Assembly (NCBI RefSeq): GCF_017876755.1
Contig: NZ_JAGIOO010000001.1
Location: 5,193,786-5,257,785 of the forward strand
DNA length: 64,000 nt
Reading direction: 5' to 3'
From: Crossiella equi
Lineage (GTDB): Bacteria; Actinomycetota; Actinomycetes; Mycobacteriales; Pseudonocardiaceae
Position numbers and translations under genes: made by a program. Below are positions 8,799 through 18,527 of the stretch, piece after piece. Position 1 is the stretch's first letter; each line of letters opens with the position of its first letter. The notes under the pieces are model-generated. The model was not told the origin of the DNA and did not search any database. It saw nothing but the letters and a program-made list of their open reading frames with translations.

Positions 8799-8864
8799 GT
8801 ACGGGAGCGGCCAACACGGGGTACGAGCCCGGCCAACACGAGGTACGGGAGCGGCCAACACGGC
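8799..8864. repeat. three tandem 22-bp repeats between mshD and pstS
   Basis: Three units of 22 bp, each beginning GTACG and containing GGCCAACACG, lie at 8799, 8821 and 8843. They differ at only a few positions. The last unit also forms the left arm of the following hairpin. They are in the 457-base non-coding gap between mshD and pstS and do not look like coding sequence. Confidence 0.75.
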
Positions 8865-8891
8865 CGGAAGGTCCCCGGCTTCGTGTTGGCC
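8853..8891. terminator. long hairpin after mshD, possible terminator
   Basis: GGCCAACACG (8853-8862) pairs perfectly with CGTGTTGGCC (8882-8891), and an inner GCCGG/CCGGC helix extends the stem. There is no T-run, so it may be a terminator of the GC-rich actinomycete type or a structural element. It lies about 190 bases after the mshD stop. Confidence 0.5.
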
Positions 8892-9006
8892 GACCCCGGC
8901 GTCCGGTTCGTCCGATAGCGAAACCGTCACGGAGAGCAAACGTGCAGGTCGCGACCAGGTCACGGGACCACACCAACGGGGTGTGAATCGTCACTGAAGG
9001 TGGCTT

Positions 9007-9028
9007 GTTCACCTGCCGTTCACCTGTA
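9007..9028 (+). promoter_or_regulatory. PHO box upstream of pstS
   Basis: Two direct repeats, GTTCACCTGCC and GTTCACCTGTA, are spaced exactly 11 bases apart, about 96 bases before the pstS start. This is the typical actinobacterial PhoP binding site (GTTCACC repeats) that activates pst under phosphate starvation. Regulation by PhoP is inferred from the site and the gene downstream. Confidence 0.85.
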
Positions 9029-9123
9029 CACGGCCGATCGTCCACCCGGGATATCTAGCTTCTCGAATCGAAGGGCGGGGACCGCCGCCGCCCCGTCCCA
9101 GATTCCCGACCTGGAGGATTCAG

Positions 9124-10239
9124 GTGAAGATCAAGAAGCACGCCGCTGTGCTCGGTGTCGTGGCCGCGGGCGCGCTCCTGCTCTCGGCCTGTGGCTCGGA
9201 CAACAACACCCGGCCGGGCGACTCCGGTGCGGCCTCGTCCAGCAACGACGCGGCGGACTGCGGCGGCAAGAAGAAGCTGAACGGCGAGGGCTCCTCGGCC
9301 CAGACCAACGCCGTCGCCGAGTTCACCGCCGACTACGCGGCCAAGTGCGCGGGCTTCGACGTCGCCTACAACCCCACCGGGTCCGGTGCGGGCGTCAAGC
9401 AGTTCAACGCCGCCCAGGTCGACTTCGGCGGCTCCGACTCCCCGTTGAAGTCCGGCGAGGAGACCACCAAGGCCACCGAGCGCTGCAAGGGCAACCCGGC
9501 CTGGCACCTGCCGCTGGTGTTCGGCCCGGTCGCGGTCGCCTACAACGTGCCCGGCGCCAACAGCATCGTGCTCAACGCCGAGGTCACCGCCAAGATCTTC
9601 TCCGGCGCGGTCAAGACCTGGAACGACCCGGCCATCGCCGCCCTGAACAGCGGTGTCAGCCTGCCCGCCAAGCCGATCGTGGTCATCTACCGCTCGGACG
9701 AGTCGGGCACCACCGACAACTTCCAGCTCTACCTCAAGGCCGCCGCCCCCTCCGCCTGGACCAAGGGCGCGGGCAAGGCCTTCCAGGGCGGCACCGGTGA
9801 GGGCAAGGCCAAGTCCCAGGGCGTCGCGGACGCGGTGAAGGCCACCGAGGGCTCCATCACCTACGTGGAGAAGTCCTTCGCGGAGAAGGCCAAGCTGGGC
9901 ATCGCCAAGCTGGACTCCGGCTCGGGCGCGGTCGAGCTGACCGACGCCACCGCGGGCAAGGCCATCGCCGCCGCGAAGGTCAAGGGCTCGGGCAACGACC
10001 TGGTCCTCGACCTCGACTCGCTCTACGCCTCCAAGGAGGCTGGCGCCTACCCGCTCGTGCTGGTCACCTACGAGCTGGTCTGCTCCAAGGGCTACGACGC
10101 CGACACCGCCAAGGCCGTCAAGGCGTTCCTGACCGTCGCCGCGGGCACCGGCCAGGACCGGCTGTCGAAGGTGGGCTACGTCCCGCTGCCCGCCGACTTC
10201 CGCACCAAGGTCCAGGACGCGATCAAGGCAATCGGCTGA
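9124..10239 (+). CDS. pstS: phosphate ABC transporter substrate-binding lipoprotein
   Basis: A 371-residue extracellular phosphate-binding lipoprotein. The signal peptide ends in the lipobox L-L-S-A-C with Cys23. The phosphate-contacting loops of PstS are visible: NPTGSGAGVKQF, DFGGSDSPL and YRSDESGTTDNFQ. The GTG start has GGAGG at good distance. It is the first gene of pstSCAB, preceded by a PHO box, so expression should rise on phosphate limitation. It delivers phosphate to the PstC/PstA channel. Confidence 0.96.
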   Translation: MKIKKHAAVLGVVAAGALLLSACGSDNNTRPGDSGAASSSNDAADCGGKKKLNGEGSSAQTNAVAEFTADYAAKCAGFDVAYNPTGSGAGVKQFNAAQVDFGGSDSPLKSGEETTKATERCKGNPAWHLPLVFGPVAVAYNVPGANSIVLNAEVTAKIFSGAVKTWNDPAIAALNSGVSLPAKPIVVIYRSDESGTTDNFQLYLKAAAPSAWTKGAGKAFQGGTGEGKAKSQGVADAVKATEGSITYVEKSFAEKAKLGIAKLDSGSGAVELTDATAGKAIAAAKVKGSGNDLVLDLDSLYASKEAGAYPLVLVTYELVCSKGYDADTAKAVKAFLTVAAGTGQDRLSKVGYVPLPADFRTKVQDAIKAIG

Positions 10240-10325
10240 CCACCTGACGAGCACGCCCCGCCTCGCGGACCCCACCGGGCCGCGGGGCGCGGGCGTTCCG
10301 CTCACCGGAGACCCCGGAGGCTCCC

Positions 10326-11285
10326 ATCTCCACCACGACTGACGCACCCGCCAAGACGGTGAGACGCCCCGGCGACCGCATCTTCAGCGGCGCCGCGACC
10401 ACCTCCGGCGTCTTCGTCATCGCCCTGATCGCCGCGATCGGCGTGTTCCTGGTGATCCAGGCCGTGCCGTCGCTGTCGGCCAACAACGCCAACTTCGTCT
10501 TCAGCGGCGTCTGGAGCACCACCAACCCCGGCGATCTCCAGTTCGGCATCCTTTACCTGCTCTGGGTCACCGTCGCCACCTCGGCACTGGCCCTGCTGCT
10601 GGCGATGCCGGTCTCGCTGGGGATCGCGCTGTTCCTCACCCACTACGCGCCCAAGCGCCTCTCCCGCGCCTTCGCGTACGTGATCGACCTGCTCGCCGCC
10701 GTGCCCTCGATCATCTTCGGCCTGTGGGGCCTGAAGGTGCTCGGCCCGGCGCTGGTGCCGGTCGCGCAGTGGCTCAACGACTACCTCGGCTGGTTCCCGC
10801 TCTTCGCCCAGGGCAACGTGTCCATCGGCGGCGGCGGCACGGTCTTCACCGCGGGCGTGGTGCTCGCCGTGATGATCCTGCCGATCATCACCGCGGTCAG
10901 CCGCGAGGTCTTCGAGCGCACCCCGCGCGAGCACATCGAGGGCGCGCTGGCCCTCGGGGCCACCAAGTGGGAGATGATCCGCACCACCGTGCTGCCCTTC
11001 GGCAAGGCCGGGTACGTCTCGGCCTCCATGCTCGGCCTCGGCCGCGCCTTCGGCGAGACGGTCGCGCTGTACCTGATCCTGTCCACCACCGCGGCCGCCC
11101 CGCTGCTCAGCTTCTTCGACGGCGGCTCGACCATCGCGTCCAAGATCGCGCTGGACGCGCAGGAGTTCAACAACGCGCTCTCCGCCGGTGCCTACATCGC
11201 GGCGGGCCTGGTGCTGTTCCTGCTGACCTTCGTGGTCAACGCGATCGCCCGCTCGATCGTCGCCGGGAAGAAGGAGTACGCATGA
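10326..11285 (+). CDS. pstC: phosphate ABC transporter permease PstC
   Basis: Inner-membrane permease of the high-affinity phosphate importer, with six predicted helices and the EAA loop (EHIEGALALGATKWEMI). The sequence GRAFGETVALYLIL before the last helices is typical. The start is unclear. The first ordinary start codon is GTG 10359, which has no SD. A perfect GGAGG at 10316-10320 sits five bases before an ATC (10326) that would give xSTTTDAPAK, a typical PstC N-terminus, so AUC may be the true start. The gene overlaps pstA by four bases (ATGA), indicating coupling. Confidence 0.93.
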   Translation: MSTTTDAPAKTVRRPGDRIFSGAATTSGVFVIALIAAIGVFLVIQAVPSLSANNANFVFSGVWSTTNPGDLQFGILYLLWVTVATSALALLLAMPVSLGIALFLTHYAPKRLSRAFAYVIDLLAAVPSIIFGLWGLKVLGPALVPVAQWLNDYLGWFPLFAQGNVSIGGGGTVFTAGVVLAVMILPIITAVSREVFERTPREHIEGALALGATKWEMIRTTVLPFGKAGYVSASMLGLGRAFGETVALYLILSTTAAAPLLSFFDGGSTIASKIALDAQEFNNALSAGAYIAAGLVLFLLTFVVNAIARSIVAGKKEYA

Positions 11286-12196
11286 CCACCGCGACGACCG
11301 ACCTCGACGCGCCCGCCGCGCCGCCTGCCTTCCAGGCGGTCAGCGGCTCGCGCAAGTTCAAGAACGTCCTGGCCACCACCCTGATCGCGGCCGCCTTCGT
11401 GGTCGCGGTCATCCCGCTGGTGTGGGTGCTGTGGTCGGTGGTCTCCCAGGGCATCGAGCCGCTGCTGCGCCCGGAGTGGTGGACCAACTCGCTGCGTGGC
11501 GTGCGCCCGTACGAGGACTTCGGCGGCGCGTACCACGCGATCTTCGGCACCGTGGCGCAAGGCCTGGTCACCGGTGTGCTGGCGATTCCGGTCGGCGTGA
11601 TGGTCGGCATCTACCTGGTCGAGTACGGCCGCGACACCAAGCTCTCCCGGATCACCACCTTCATGGTGGACATCCTCACCGGTGTGCCCTCGATCGTGGC
11701 CGCGCTGTTCATCTACGCCATGTGGATCACGATCTTCGGCTTCAGCCGCAGCGCGTTCGCGATGTGCCTGGCGCTGCTGCTGCTCATGATCCCGGTGGTC
11801 ATCCGCACCACCGAGGAAATGCTCAAGATCGTGCCGAACGAGCTGCGCGAGGCCTCGTACGCGCTGGGCATCCCGAAGTGGAAGACCATCGTCAAGGTGG
11901 TCATCCCGACCGCGCTGTCCGGCATCATCACCGGCATCATGCTCGGCGTCGCCCGCGTCATGGGCGAGACCGCGCCCGCGCTGGTGCTGCTCGCGTACGC
12001 GCCCTACATCAACTTCAACATCTTCGAGGGCAACATGGCGAACCTGCCGCTGCTGATGAACGCGGAGTTCGCCAACCCCGAGGCCGCAGGGTTCAACCGC
12101 ACGTGGGGCGCCGCGATGACCCTGATCCTCATCATCATGGTGTTCAACCTGCTGGCGACCGTCGTGTCCCGGCTGTCGGCCATCAAGACCAAGTGA
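11282..12196 (+). CDS. pstA: phosphate ABC transporter permease PstA
   Basis: Second permease subunit, 304 residues with six membrane helices. The conserved PstA segments are present: the [15 protein letters not shown] loop, [14 protein letters not shown], and the EAA loop [18 protein letters not shown] followed by [13 protein letters not shown]. It starts at ATG 11282 inside the pstC stop (ATGA). With PstC it forms the channel driven by PstB. The stop is 16 bases before the pstB start. Confidence 0.95.
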   Translation: MTTATTDLDAPAAPPAFQAVSGSRKFKNVLATTLIAAAFVVAVIPLVWVLWSVVSQGIEPLLRPEWWTNSLRGVRPYEDFGGAYHAIFGTVAQGLVTGVLAIPVGVMVGIYLVEYGRDTKLSRITTFMVDILTGVPSIVAALFIYAMWITIFGFSRSAFAMCLALLLLMIPVVIRTTEEMLKIVPNELREASYALGIPKWKTIVKVVIPTALSGIITGIMLGVARVMGETAPALVLLAYAPYINFNIFEGNMANLPLLMNAEFANPEAAGFNRTWGAAMTLILIIMVFNLLATVVSRLSAIKTK

Positions 12197-12212
12197 GCGG
12201 GCGGTAGGAGAC

Positions 12213-12989
12213 ATGGCCAAGCGCATCGACATCAAGGACCTCAACATCTACTACGGCAAGTTCCACGCCGTGGACGGGGTCACCCTCCAGGTTCCGCCCC
12301 GCAGCGTCACCGCCTTCATCGGCCCGTCCGGCTGCGGCAAGTCCACCGTGCTGCGCTCGCTCAACCGCATGCACGAGGTCATCGTGGGCGCCCGCGTGGA
12401 AGGCCAGGTGCTGCTGGACGGTGAGGACATCTACGCCCCGGCGGTCGACCCGGTGTCCGTGCGGCGCACCATCGGCATGGTGTTCCAGCGACCCAACCCG
12501 TTCCCCACCATGTCCATCCGCGACAACGTGGTGGCCGGGCTGCGGCTGGCGGGAGTGAAGGGCAAGAAGAAGCTCGACGAGGTGGCCGAGCGCTCGCTGC
12601 GCGGTGCCAACCTCTGGGAGGAGGTCAAGGACCGCCTGGACAAGCCGGGCGGCGGCCTCTCCGGTGGCCAGCAGCAGCGCCTGTGCATCGCGCGCGCGAT
12701 CGCGGTGCAGCCGGACGTGCTGCTCATGGACGAGCCGTGCTCCGCGCTGGACCCGATCTCCACGCTCGCGATCGAGGACCTGATCACCGAGCTGAAGAAG
12801 GACTACACGATCGTCATCGTCACCCACAACATGCAGCAGGCCGCGCGCGTGAGTGACCAGACGGCGTTCTTCAACCTCGCCGGGGTGGGCCAGCCCGGCC
12901 GCCTGGTCGAGGTCGACGACACGGAGAAGATCTTCTCCAACCCGTCGCAGAAGGCCACCGAGGACTACATCTCCGGTCGCTTCGGCTGA
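12213..12989 (+). CDS. pstB: phosphate ABC transporter ATP-binding protein
   Basis: ATPase subunit of the phosphate importer, 258 residues. Visible motifs are Walker [10 protein letters not shown] near residue 37, the signature LSGGQQQRL, Walker [13 protein letters not shown] and the switch histidine in VTHNMQQA. It corresponds to M. tuberculosis phoT (Rv0820). The SD is GGAG before the ATG. It is the last gene of pstSCAB and is followed by a strong terminator that also serves convergent phoU. Confidence 0.97.
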   Translation: MAKRIDIKDLNIYYGKFHAVDGVTLQVPPRSVTAFIGPSGCGKSTVLRSLNRMHEVIVGARVEGQVLLDGEDIYAPAVDPVSVRRTIGMVFQRPNPFPTMSIRDNVVAGLRLAGVKGKKKLDEVAERSLRGANLWEEVKDRLDKPGGGLSGGQQQRLCIARAIAVQPDVLLMDEPCSALDPISTLAIEDLITELKKDYTIVIVTHNMQQAARVSDQTAFFNLAGVGQPGRLVEVDDTEKIFSNPSQKATEDYISGRFG

Positions 12990-13010
12990 GGTAGACGACC
13001 CTCGGGAAAG

Positions 13011-13049
13011 CACGAAGGCCCGGTCCTGCAGGGGGACCGGGCCTTCGTG
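13011..13049. terminator. bidirectional terminator between pstB and phoU
   Basis: A perfect 16-bp stem (13011-13026 with 13034-13049, ends CACGAAGGCC / GGCCTTCGTG) with a 7-base loop lies 22 bases after pstB and 12 bases after phoU read from the other side. Its position between convergent genes supports a two-way terminator. Confidence 0.88.
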
Positions 13050-13060
13050 TTGTCTGGGGA

Positions 13061-13714
13061 TCAGTCCTCGCGGCCGGGCATCTTGCCGGTGACCACGAAG
13101 ACCACGCGCCGGGCCAGCGCCACGGCGTGGTCGGCGAAGCGCTCGTAGAAGCGGCCCAGCAGCGTGATGTCGACCGCGGGTGCGACGCCGTGCGGCCAGT
13201 CCTTGTCCATGAGCACCCCGAAGAGGTGCTTGTGCAGGGCGTCCATCTCGTCGTCGTCCTGCTCCAGCTCCAGCGCCAGCTCGACATCGCGCTCGCGGAT
13301 GACGCGCTCGGCCTTGTTGGCCAGCGCCACGGCGACCCGGCCCATCTGGGCGAAGTCCTCGCGCACCTGGTCGGGCAGCACGGGCTGCGGGTGGCGGCGG
13401 CGGGTGGCCTTGGCGACGTGCAGCGCGAGGTCACCCATGCGCTCCAAGTCCTCCGCGGCGTGGATGGCCGCCACCACGATGCGGAGGTCGGTGGCCACCG
13501 GTGCCTGGAGGGCCAGCAGCGCGAACGCCTGCTCCTCCGCGGTGGCTCGCGCCTCGTCGATCTTCTGGTCCTCGTCGATGACCTGTTCGGCGAGGCCGAG
13601 GTCGACGGTCAGCAGCGCTGAGGTCGACTTCTCCATCGCCTTCGCGACGTCGGCGCACATGTCGCCGAGGATGTCGGCGAACCGGTCGAGCTGCTCGTGG
13701 TAGGCCTCACGCAT
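13061..13714 (-). CDS. phoU: phosphate signalling protein PhoU
   Basis: Negative regulator of phosphate uptake, 217 residues, made of two PhoU three-helix bundles. The metal-binding pattern E/D-x-x-x-D is visible in each repeat: [15 protein letters not shown] with [12 protein letters not shown] in the first, and [10 protein letters not shown] with [15 protein letters not shown] in the second. It links PstSCAB activity to the PhoR/PhoP system. It converges on pstB, like phoY2 (Rv0821c) next to phoT. Confidence 0.95.
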   Translation of the reverse strand: MREAYHEQLDRFADILGDMCADVAKAMEKSTSALLTVDLGLAEQVIDEDQKIDEARATAEEQAFALLALQAPVATDLRIVVAAIHAAEDLERMGDLALHVAKATRRRHPQPVLPDQVREDFAQMGRVAVALANKAERVIRERDVELALELEQDDDEMDALHKHLFGVLMDKDWPHGVAPAVDITLLGRFYERFADHAVALARRVVFVVTGKMPGRED

Positions 13715-13808
13715 GACCAAGAGCCTACGTCGCGAGGGTCGCGGAGGCTTCATCCATTGGTGAACCGAGCGTAAACGGGGCCATAACAGGTGGTGCTCAC
13801 ACCCCTGT

Positions 13809-16800
13809 TCAGCTGCAGCTGTTGTCCGCACCGTTCACTGTGGACAGATTGCCGGGCAGCTTGGGCTCAGTCGTCTGCTGACCGGGCGTCTGCGTGCCGC
13901 CACCGCCGGGCTTGACCACCTTGCCGTCGTACTCCGGGCCGAGCACCAGCTGGACGGCGCCGCCCATGCTGGGGTCCGGGACCAGCGTGGCCCCGGGGAT
14001 CGCGGCGGCCAGGGTGCGCGCGGCGTCCCGGCGCTCGTCGGAGAAGCGGATCACCGTCTTGTCCGACGGCGTGGCCGAGGTGCCCTTCTTGACCACCTCG
14101 AAGCCGAGCTCGCTGAGGCCGTTGACCGCCTTGGTCGCGTTGCCCGCCTTGTCCGCGCCGTTGAGCACCTGGATCTTCACCGTCTTCGGGTCGACCAGCG
14201 CGGCCGGGCTCAGGTCCACCGACGGGTTGTTCTGGGCCTGCGGGGCCGGGTTCTGGTTGCTGCCGCTGGCGGGCTTCTCGTGCGGCAGCGGGCTGCCGTT
14301 GATGATGGCCTGGAACAGCAGCTTGGCGTCCTTCTCCCGGAACTCCTCGCGGTACTTCTTGTTGCCCAGCTCCACCGTGCGCACCGGCACCTGCACGAAG
14401 GTCACGCGCCCGGCGTCCAGGCCCTGCAACGAGGTGCCGAGGGTGAGCATCTGGTCGATGCCGATGTTCTCGCCGTAGGTGGCCCCGGCGAAGGCCTTCA
14501 CGAAGTCCTGCAGCCGCGAGGGGTTGGTGAGCACCTCCTGCGACATCGTCTTGCGCAGCAAGGAGGACAGGAACCGCTGCTGGCGCCCGATGCGCTCGTA
14601 GTCGGTCTGCATCTCGCCCTGCACCTTGCGGATGCGCACGTAGCTCAGCGCGGTGTCGCCGGAGATGGTCTGCCGCCCGGTCTGGGTGATCACCGGGCCG
14701 AGCTCGTTGTCGATCAACGGCTTCGGCACGCACACCTCGACGCCCTTGACCGCGTCGACCATGGCCTTGAAGCCGTGGAAGTCGATGCCCACGAAGTGGT
14801 TGATGTTGAGGCCGGACAGCTGCTGCACCAGCTTGGTGATGCACTTCGGCCCGCCGATGGCGTACGAGGAGTTGATCTTGACGCCCTTGACCGGGGGCTT
14901 CATCGTGCCGGAGTACTTGCCGGTCTTGTCGTCCCAGCCCTCGCACGAGGGGACGTTGACCTCCATGTCGCGCGGGAAGGACAGGATGACCACGCGCTTC
15001 CGGTCAGCGGGCACGTGCGCGACCATCACGGTGTCCGCGCGGGCGCCCTTCTCGGACTTCTCGTCACCCACGCCGTCCTCGGCGGTGGCCCCGGCCCGGG
15101 TGTCCGAGCCGATCATGAGGAAGTTCTCGGCGCCGTACTGCTTGTCCTTGTCCTGGATGTCCGCCGCGTCGGGGTCGAGCGCGGACACCTCGCGGATCTG
15201 ACCGTTGACCCACTGCTTGCCCGCCCAGCCGACACCGGTGGCCACCAGCACGATGGCGGACACGGCGGCCACGAGCCCCTTGCCCACGGACGCCAGGCGC
15301 TTGCGGCGCGGGTCCTCGGGCTCCTCCTCGAGCGCTTCCGGCTCGGGCTCGGCTTCGGGCTCGCTCTCGGGCTCCGGTTCCGGCTCGGGTTCCTCGTCCT
15401 CACCGACCAGCTCGGCGTAGGAGACACCCATGGTCTCCACGTCCACGCTGGCACTCAGGCGCCGTTCGAGCAGCTGGGTCTGCTCAGCTGCCTCGGGGGC
15501 GTCGTCCTCAGGCTTCTTTGTGGCGGCCTCCTCGCCCTCGTCTTTTTCCCGGCTCAGGCTGGGGAGCTTGATGTACTGGGTGAGCTTGTTGCGCCGCTCC
15601 CGCTCCTTGGCCTCTATCTCGGCCATCTCGTCGTGCACGGCCGAGAACCGCACGAGGGTGGCGTCGATCTTCCGCCGCTTGTCGTCCATGTCCTCGTCCT
15701 CCGGCGCCTCCGCCGGGTTCGAGGAGGCCGGGGGCGGCGCACCGGGACGAGCGCCGGGCGGCGGCATGCCGGGCCCAGGCCGTCCGGGCGGCCCACCGGG
15801 ACCGCCAACGGGGCCGGGACCGCCGGGGCCAGGGCCGCCGGGCCCAGGACCGCCGGGACCGGGACCAGGACCGCCGGGACCGGGGCCACCGGGACCGCCA
15901 ACCGGGCCGGGCCTACCAGGACCGGGGCCGCCCATGCCGGGGGCGCCCATCGGGCCGCCCGGGCCGGGGCCGGGCCCGCCGGGGCCGCCCATGGGCCCAC
16001 CGGGGCCGAGGGGGCCGGGGCCGTCCGGGCCGGGCCGCCCCTGCGGGGGACGTCCGGCGGGCATCGCGGGACGCGAAGGCTGGTCCAGCGGCGGTCGCCC
16101 GCCCATGGGGCCGGGGCCAGGACCGCCGGGCCCGGGCATGGCGCCCCGGGAGGGCGGGTCGAGCGGCATGGCGCCGCGCGAGGGCGGGTCGAGCGGCATG
16201 GCGCCGCGCGAGGGCGGGTCGAGCGGCATGGCGCCGCGCGAGGGCGGGTCGAGCGGCATGGCGCCGCGCGAGGGCGGGTCGAGCGGCATGGCGCCGCGCG
16301 ACGGCGGGTCGAGCGGCACCGAGGGCCGGGACGGCGGGTCCAGGGGCCCGGGCAAACCCTGCCGGGAAGGCGGGTCCATCGGGCCGGGACCACCGTGGTC
16401 GCCCGGTCCCGGCATGCCGGGCCGCGACATCGGGGCGGGCATCCCCTGCCGGGAGGGGGGATCCATGGGGCCGGGCATGCCCTGGCGTGGGGCCGGGTCC
16501 ATCGGGCCAGGTCCGGGCATGGCGCCGCGCGAGGGCGGGTCCATCGGGTTGCCCTGGTCCACGGGGCCGGGCAGGGGCGGACGTCCGCCCCTCGGGTCCA
16601 TCGGCGGCCTGGCCATGGGCTGGGACGGCATGTCGCCCGCGGCTCGGCGGCCCGGGGGCGGCTCCACCGGCCCGCCGCGCCGCACCGGCGGCTGCGGTGG
16701 CGGTGCCTGCTGCGGCTCGTCCAGTGCGGCGAAGCCGCTGTCGTAGGCCGAGCCGAAGCCCGGGTCGTACCCGACCTCGGCCGGTTCCGGCGGCGGGGCG

Positions 16801-17147
16801 GGACGGCTGCGGCGGCCGCTGCGCGTTGCCGGGCGCGGCGGCGGCAGGTGCTCCTCCTGCGGCGGCATCGGGGGCCTGCTGCGCGGCGGCGCGGGCGGCG
16901 GCATGGGCGGGGCGTTGAACTCGCCCTGCGGCAGGTCGCGCTCCGGCGGCATCGGCCGCGGCAGCTTGTCGGAGGTCCCGGCACCGCCGTGCTTGGCCAG
17001 CAGGTCGGAGACCGAGGTGCCGCCGTCGTCGTCCAGGGAGCGACGGCGCCGCCTGCCCCCCTGGTCCTGGTCGGGGGTTTCGTCGGCGGCTCGGCGACGG
17101 CCTCCGGAGCGGGAACCGTAACCGCCCTCGCGGTGGTCTTCCGGCAC
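13809..17147 (-). CDS. LytR-CpsA-Psr protein with very long Pro/Gly-rich N-terminus
   Basis: An LCP-family cell-wall glycopolymer ligase of 1112 residues, about twice the usual length. The cytoplasmic N-terminus (about 1-480) is rich in Pro, Gly, Arg and Met, with six near-identical ten-residue repeats [10 protein letters not shown] at about 277-336. An acidic stretch follows, then a membrane helix near 620-640 ([18 protein letters not shown]). The LCP catalytic domain covers about 680-880, with ADTVMVAHV, the phosphate-binding SFPRDMEV and YVRIRK...[11 protein letters not shown] LytR_C domain lies near 985-1060 ([15 protein letters not shown]). The GTG start has GAAGGAG five bases upstream. 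Gene order matches Rv0822c. Confidence 0.9.
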   Translation of the reverse strand: MPEDHREGGYGSRSGGRRRAADETPDQDQGGRRRRRSLDDDGGTSVSDLLAKHGGAGTSDKLPRPMPPERDLPQGEFNAPPMPPPAPPRSRPPMPPQEEHLPPPRPATRSGRRSRPAPPPEPAEVGYDPGFGSAYDSGFAALDEPQQAPPPQPPVRRGGPVEPPPGRRAAGDMPSQPMARPPMDPRGGRPPLPGPVDQGNPMDPPSRGAMPGPGPMDPAPRQGMPGPMDPPSRQGMPAPMSRPGMPGPGDHGGPGPMDPPSRQGLPGPLDPPSRPSVPLDPPSRGAMPLDPPSRGAMPLDPPSRGAMPLDPPSRGAMPLDPPSRGAMPLDPPSRGAMPGPGGPGPGPMGGRPPLDQPSRPAMPAGRPPQGRPGPDGPGPLGPGGPMGGPGGPGPGPGGPMGAPGMGGPGPGRPGPVGGPGGPGPGGPGPGPGGPGPGGPGPGGPGPVGGPGGPPGRPGPGMPPPGARPGAPPPASSNPAEAPEDEDMDDKRRKIDATLVRFSAVHDEMAEIEAKERERRNKLTQYIKLPSLSREKDEGEEAATKKPEDDAPEAAEQTQLLERRLSASVDVETMGVSYAELVGEDEEPEPEPEPESEPEAEPEPEALEEEPEDPRRKRLASVGKGLVAAVSAIVLVATGVGWAGKQWVNGQIREVSALDPDAADIQDKDKQYGAENFLMIGSDTRAGATAEDGVGDEKSEKGARADTVMVAHVPADRKRVVILSFPRDMEVNVPSCEGWDDKTGKYSGTMKPPVKGVKINSSYAIGGPKCITKLVQQLSGLNINHFVGIDFHGFKAMVDAVKGVEVCVPKPLIDNELGPVITQTGRQTISGDTALSYVRIRKVQGEMQTDYERIGRQQRFLSSLLRKTMSQEVLTNPSRLQDFVKAFAGATYGENIGIDQMLTLGTSLQGLDAGRVTFVQVPVRTVELGNKKYREEFREKDAKLLFQAIINGSPLPHEKPASGSNQNPAPQAQNNPSVDLSPAALVDPKTVKIQVLNGADKAGNATKAVNGLSELGFEVVKKGTSATPSDKTVIRFSDERRDAARTLAAAIPGATLVPDPSMGGAVQLVLGPEYDGKVVKPGGGGTQTPGQQTTEPKLPGNLSTVNGADNSCS
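16138..16317. repeat. six tandem 30-bp repeats inside the LCP gene
   Basis: Six consecutive 30-bp units of the form atggcgccgcgcgagggcgg + gtcgagcggc start at 16138, 16168, 16198, 16228, 16258 and 16288. The middle four are identical. Because 30 is a multiple of three, copy-number change would alter protein length without breaking the frame. Confidence 0.95.
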
Positions 17148-17345
17148 CCGGTCTCCTTCCCCGATCGTGTCTCGAGCTGGGTCAAAATGCAGGGCGAACC
17201 GCACGGGTTGTAACCCCCGACGGATCGCCCGATGCCCGATAGTACGGATTGTGGAAAGAGCAGACGAGTTCGGCTGCGTGCTATGTCACGTCCTGTACGG
17301 AAAATTGCCGAACGCCTTAGCCCGATCGGGCCGTACCGAGCAAGA

Positions 17346-18281
17346 TCAGTTATAGCCGACCTTGCGGGGCTGGGCGACGGCCCGTCGCCCACCGGCTGCT
17401 CCGGCGAGCCGAACGCGACCGTCGTCCTCCCGGTAGGCGACAGCGTTCCGGCCCGACTGCTTGGCCACGTAGAGCAAGCTGTCGGCCCGCAGGAGCTGCT
17501 CCTTGGGATCGGTCGCGGGGGAAGCAGCAGGTGAGCCAGGGCCTTCGTGGGCCAGACCGATACTCACCGTGACGCGCAGGTCCGGGGTCAGCTGGGTCCA
17601 GGGGTACCGTTCGACGCGCGCACGTGCCGCTTCACAGACGGCGACCGCCGTCTCGGTGTTGATGCCCGGCACCACGAGCACGAACTCCTCGCCGCCGTAG
17701 CGGGCGCAGAACGCCCCGTCGGGCAGCCCGTCCTGCAGCAGCTCGACCACGCGTTGCAGCACGCGGTCGCCGATGAGGTGGCCGAAGGTGTCGTTGACCT
17801 GCTTGAAGAAGTCCAGGTCGACCAGCGCGACGGCCAGCCCGCCGTGCTGGCGGTCCTGTTCCCCGAGCAGGCTCAGCAGCCGCTGATCCAGGTAGCGCCG
17901 GTTGTAGCTCGCGGTGAGGCTGTCGCGCAGGCTCTGCTCGCGCGCCTCGGCGTGCTCGCGGCGCAGTCGGTCGACCTCGCGGCGCAGCTGTTCGGGGACC
18001 TGCGGCTCCTCGGCGTGCTCGGAGGAGAGCAGGTCGAGGGCGGAGCGCAGGTGCTGGTACGCCTGGCGCCACTGCCCACGGGAGGCGAACAGCGCGGCGA
18101 TGGACTCGTGTAACTGGACGAGTCCCGCATTGGTCGGCGCGGGCGCCGGTGGCTTGCCCCCGGCGGGCAGGGCGGGCGGCACGGTGGCGGACGAGCGCGG
18201 TGGGGTGGGCGCGGGGCAGACCGGGCGCGCGCCGTCGCGGACCGGATCCGGCTCCGCGATCTCGGGTCGCAGTACGGTCAC
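17346..18281 (-). CDS. GGDEF diguanylate cyclase with TPR-like N-terminus
   Basis: Cytoplasmic diguanylate cyclase of about 311 residues that makes c-di-GMP from two GTP. The GGDEF domain occupies roughly 130-285: RDSLTASYNRRYLDQRL at its start, VDLDFFKQVNDTFGH, and the intact active site R-Y-G-G-E-E-F. No RxxD inhibitory site is evident. The N-terminus is Pro-rich, then helical (VQLHESIAALFASRGQWRQA), like a single TPR. Two GTG starts are possible. GGGAGG is too close to 18290, so the GTG at 18281 (spacing 8) is preferred. Monocistronic. Confidence 0.88.
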   Translation of the reverse strand: MTVLRPEIAEPDPVRDGARPVCPAPTPPRSSATVPPALPAGGKPPAPAPTNAGLVQLHESIAALFASRGQWRQAYQHLRSALDLLSSEHAEEPQVPEQLRREVDRLRREHAEAREQSLRDSLTASYNRRYLDQRLLSLLGEQDRQHGGLAVALVDLDFFKQVNDTFGHLIGDRVLQRVVELLQDGLPDGAFCARYGGEEFVLVVPGINTETAVAVCEAARARVERYPWTQLTPDLRVTVSIGLAHEGPGSPAASPATDPKEQLLRADSLLYVAKQSGRNAVAYREDDGRVRLAGAAGGRRAVAQPRKVGYN

Positions 18282-18527
18282 CGCGTTCACCTCCCTACCA
18301 CGGTGGTGTCGTCGGTTGCGGCGGCACGCTTGAGCCGTGGGACCGGGGCGGTGTCGTATTTCACTTAACTGGTTGACCGTGCTGTGCTCCGTCCCGGTGA
18401 CTCAGCGTGATCCACCGCGCTCTTGGTTGTGTACCCGGAATCGAGGTGCCCGCCCAAGCTGTTCGGCCCTAACCCACCCACTTGGACCAGCAGGAAACTG
18501 CCGGTAGCCCAAGGTGTGTGGGCCCGG

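Noticed and set aside
16138-16317. Possible CRISPR array or minisatellite origin
   Set aside because: The 30-bp units are contiguous without spacers and encode a regular peptide repeat in the LCP protein.
14280-17213. A 977-codon open frame on the plus strand opposite the LCP gene
   Set aside because: It is the shadow of a Pro/Gly-rich coding region in GC-rich DNA, with His/Arg/Gly-rich translation and no recognisable domain or Shine-Dalgarno.
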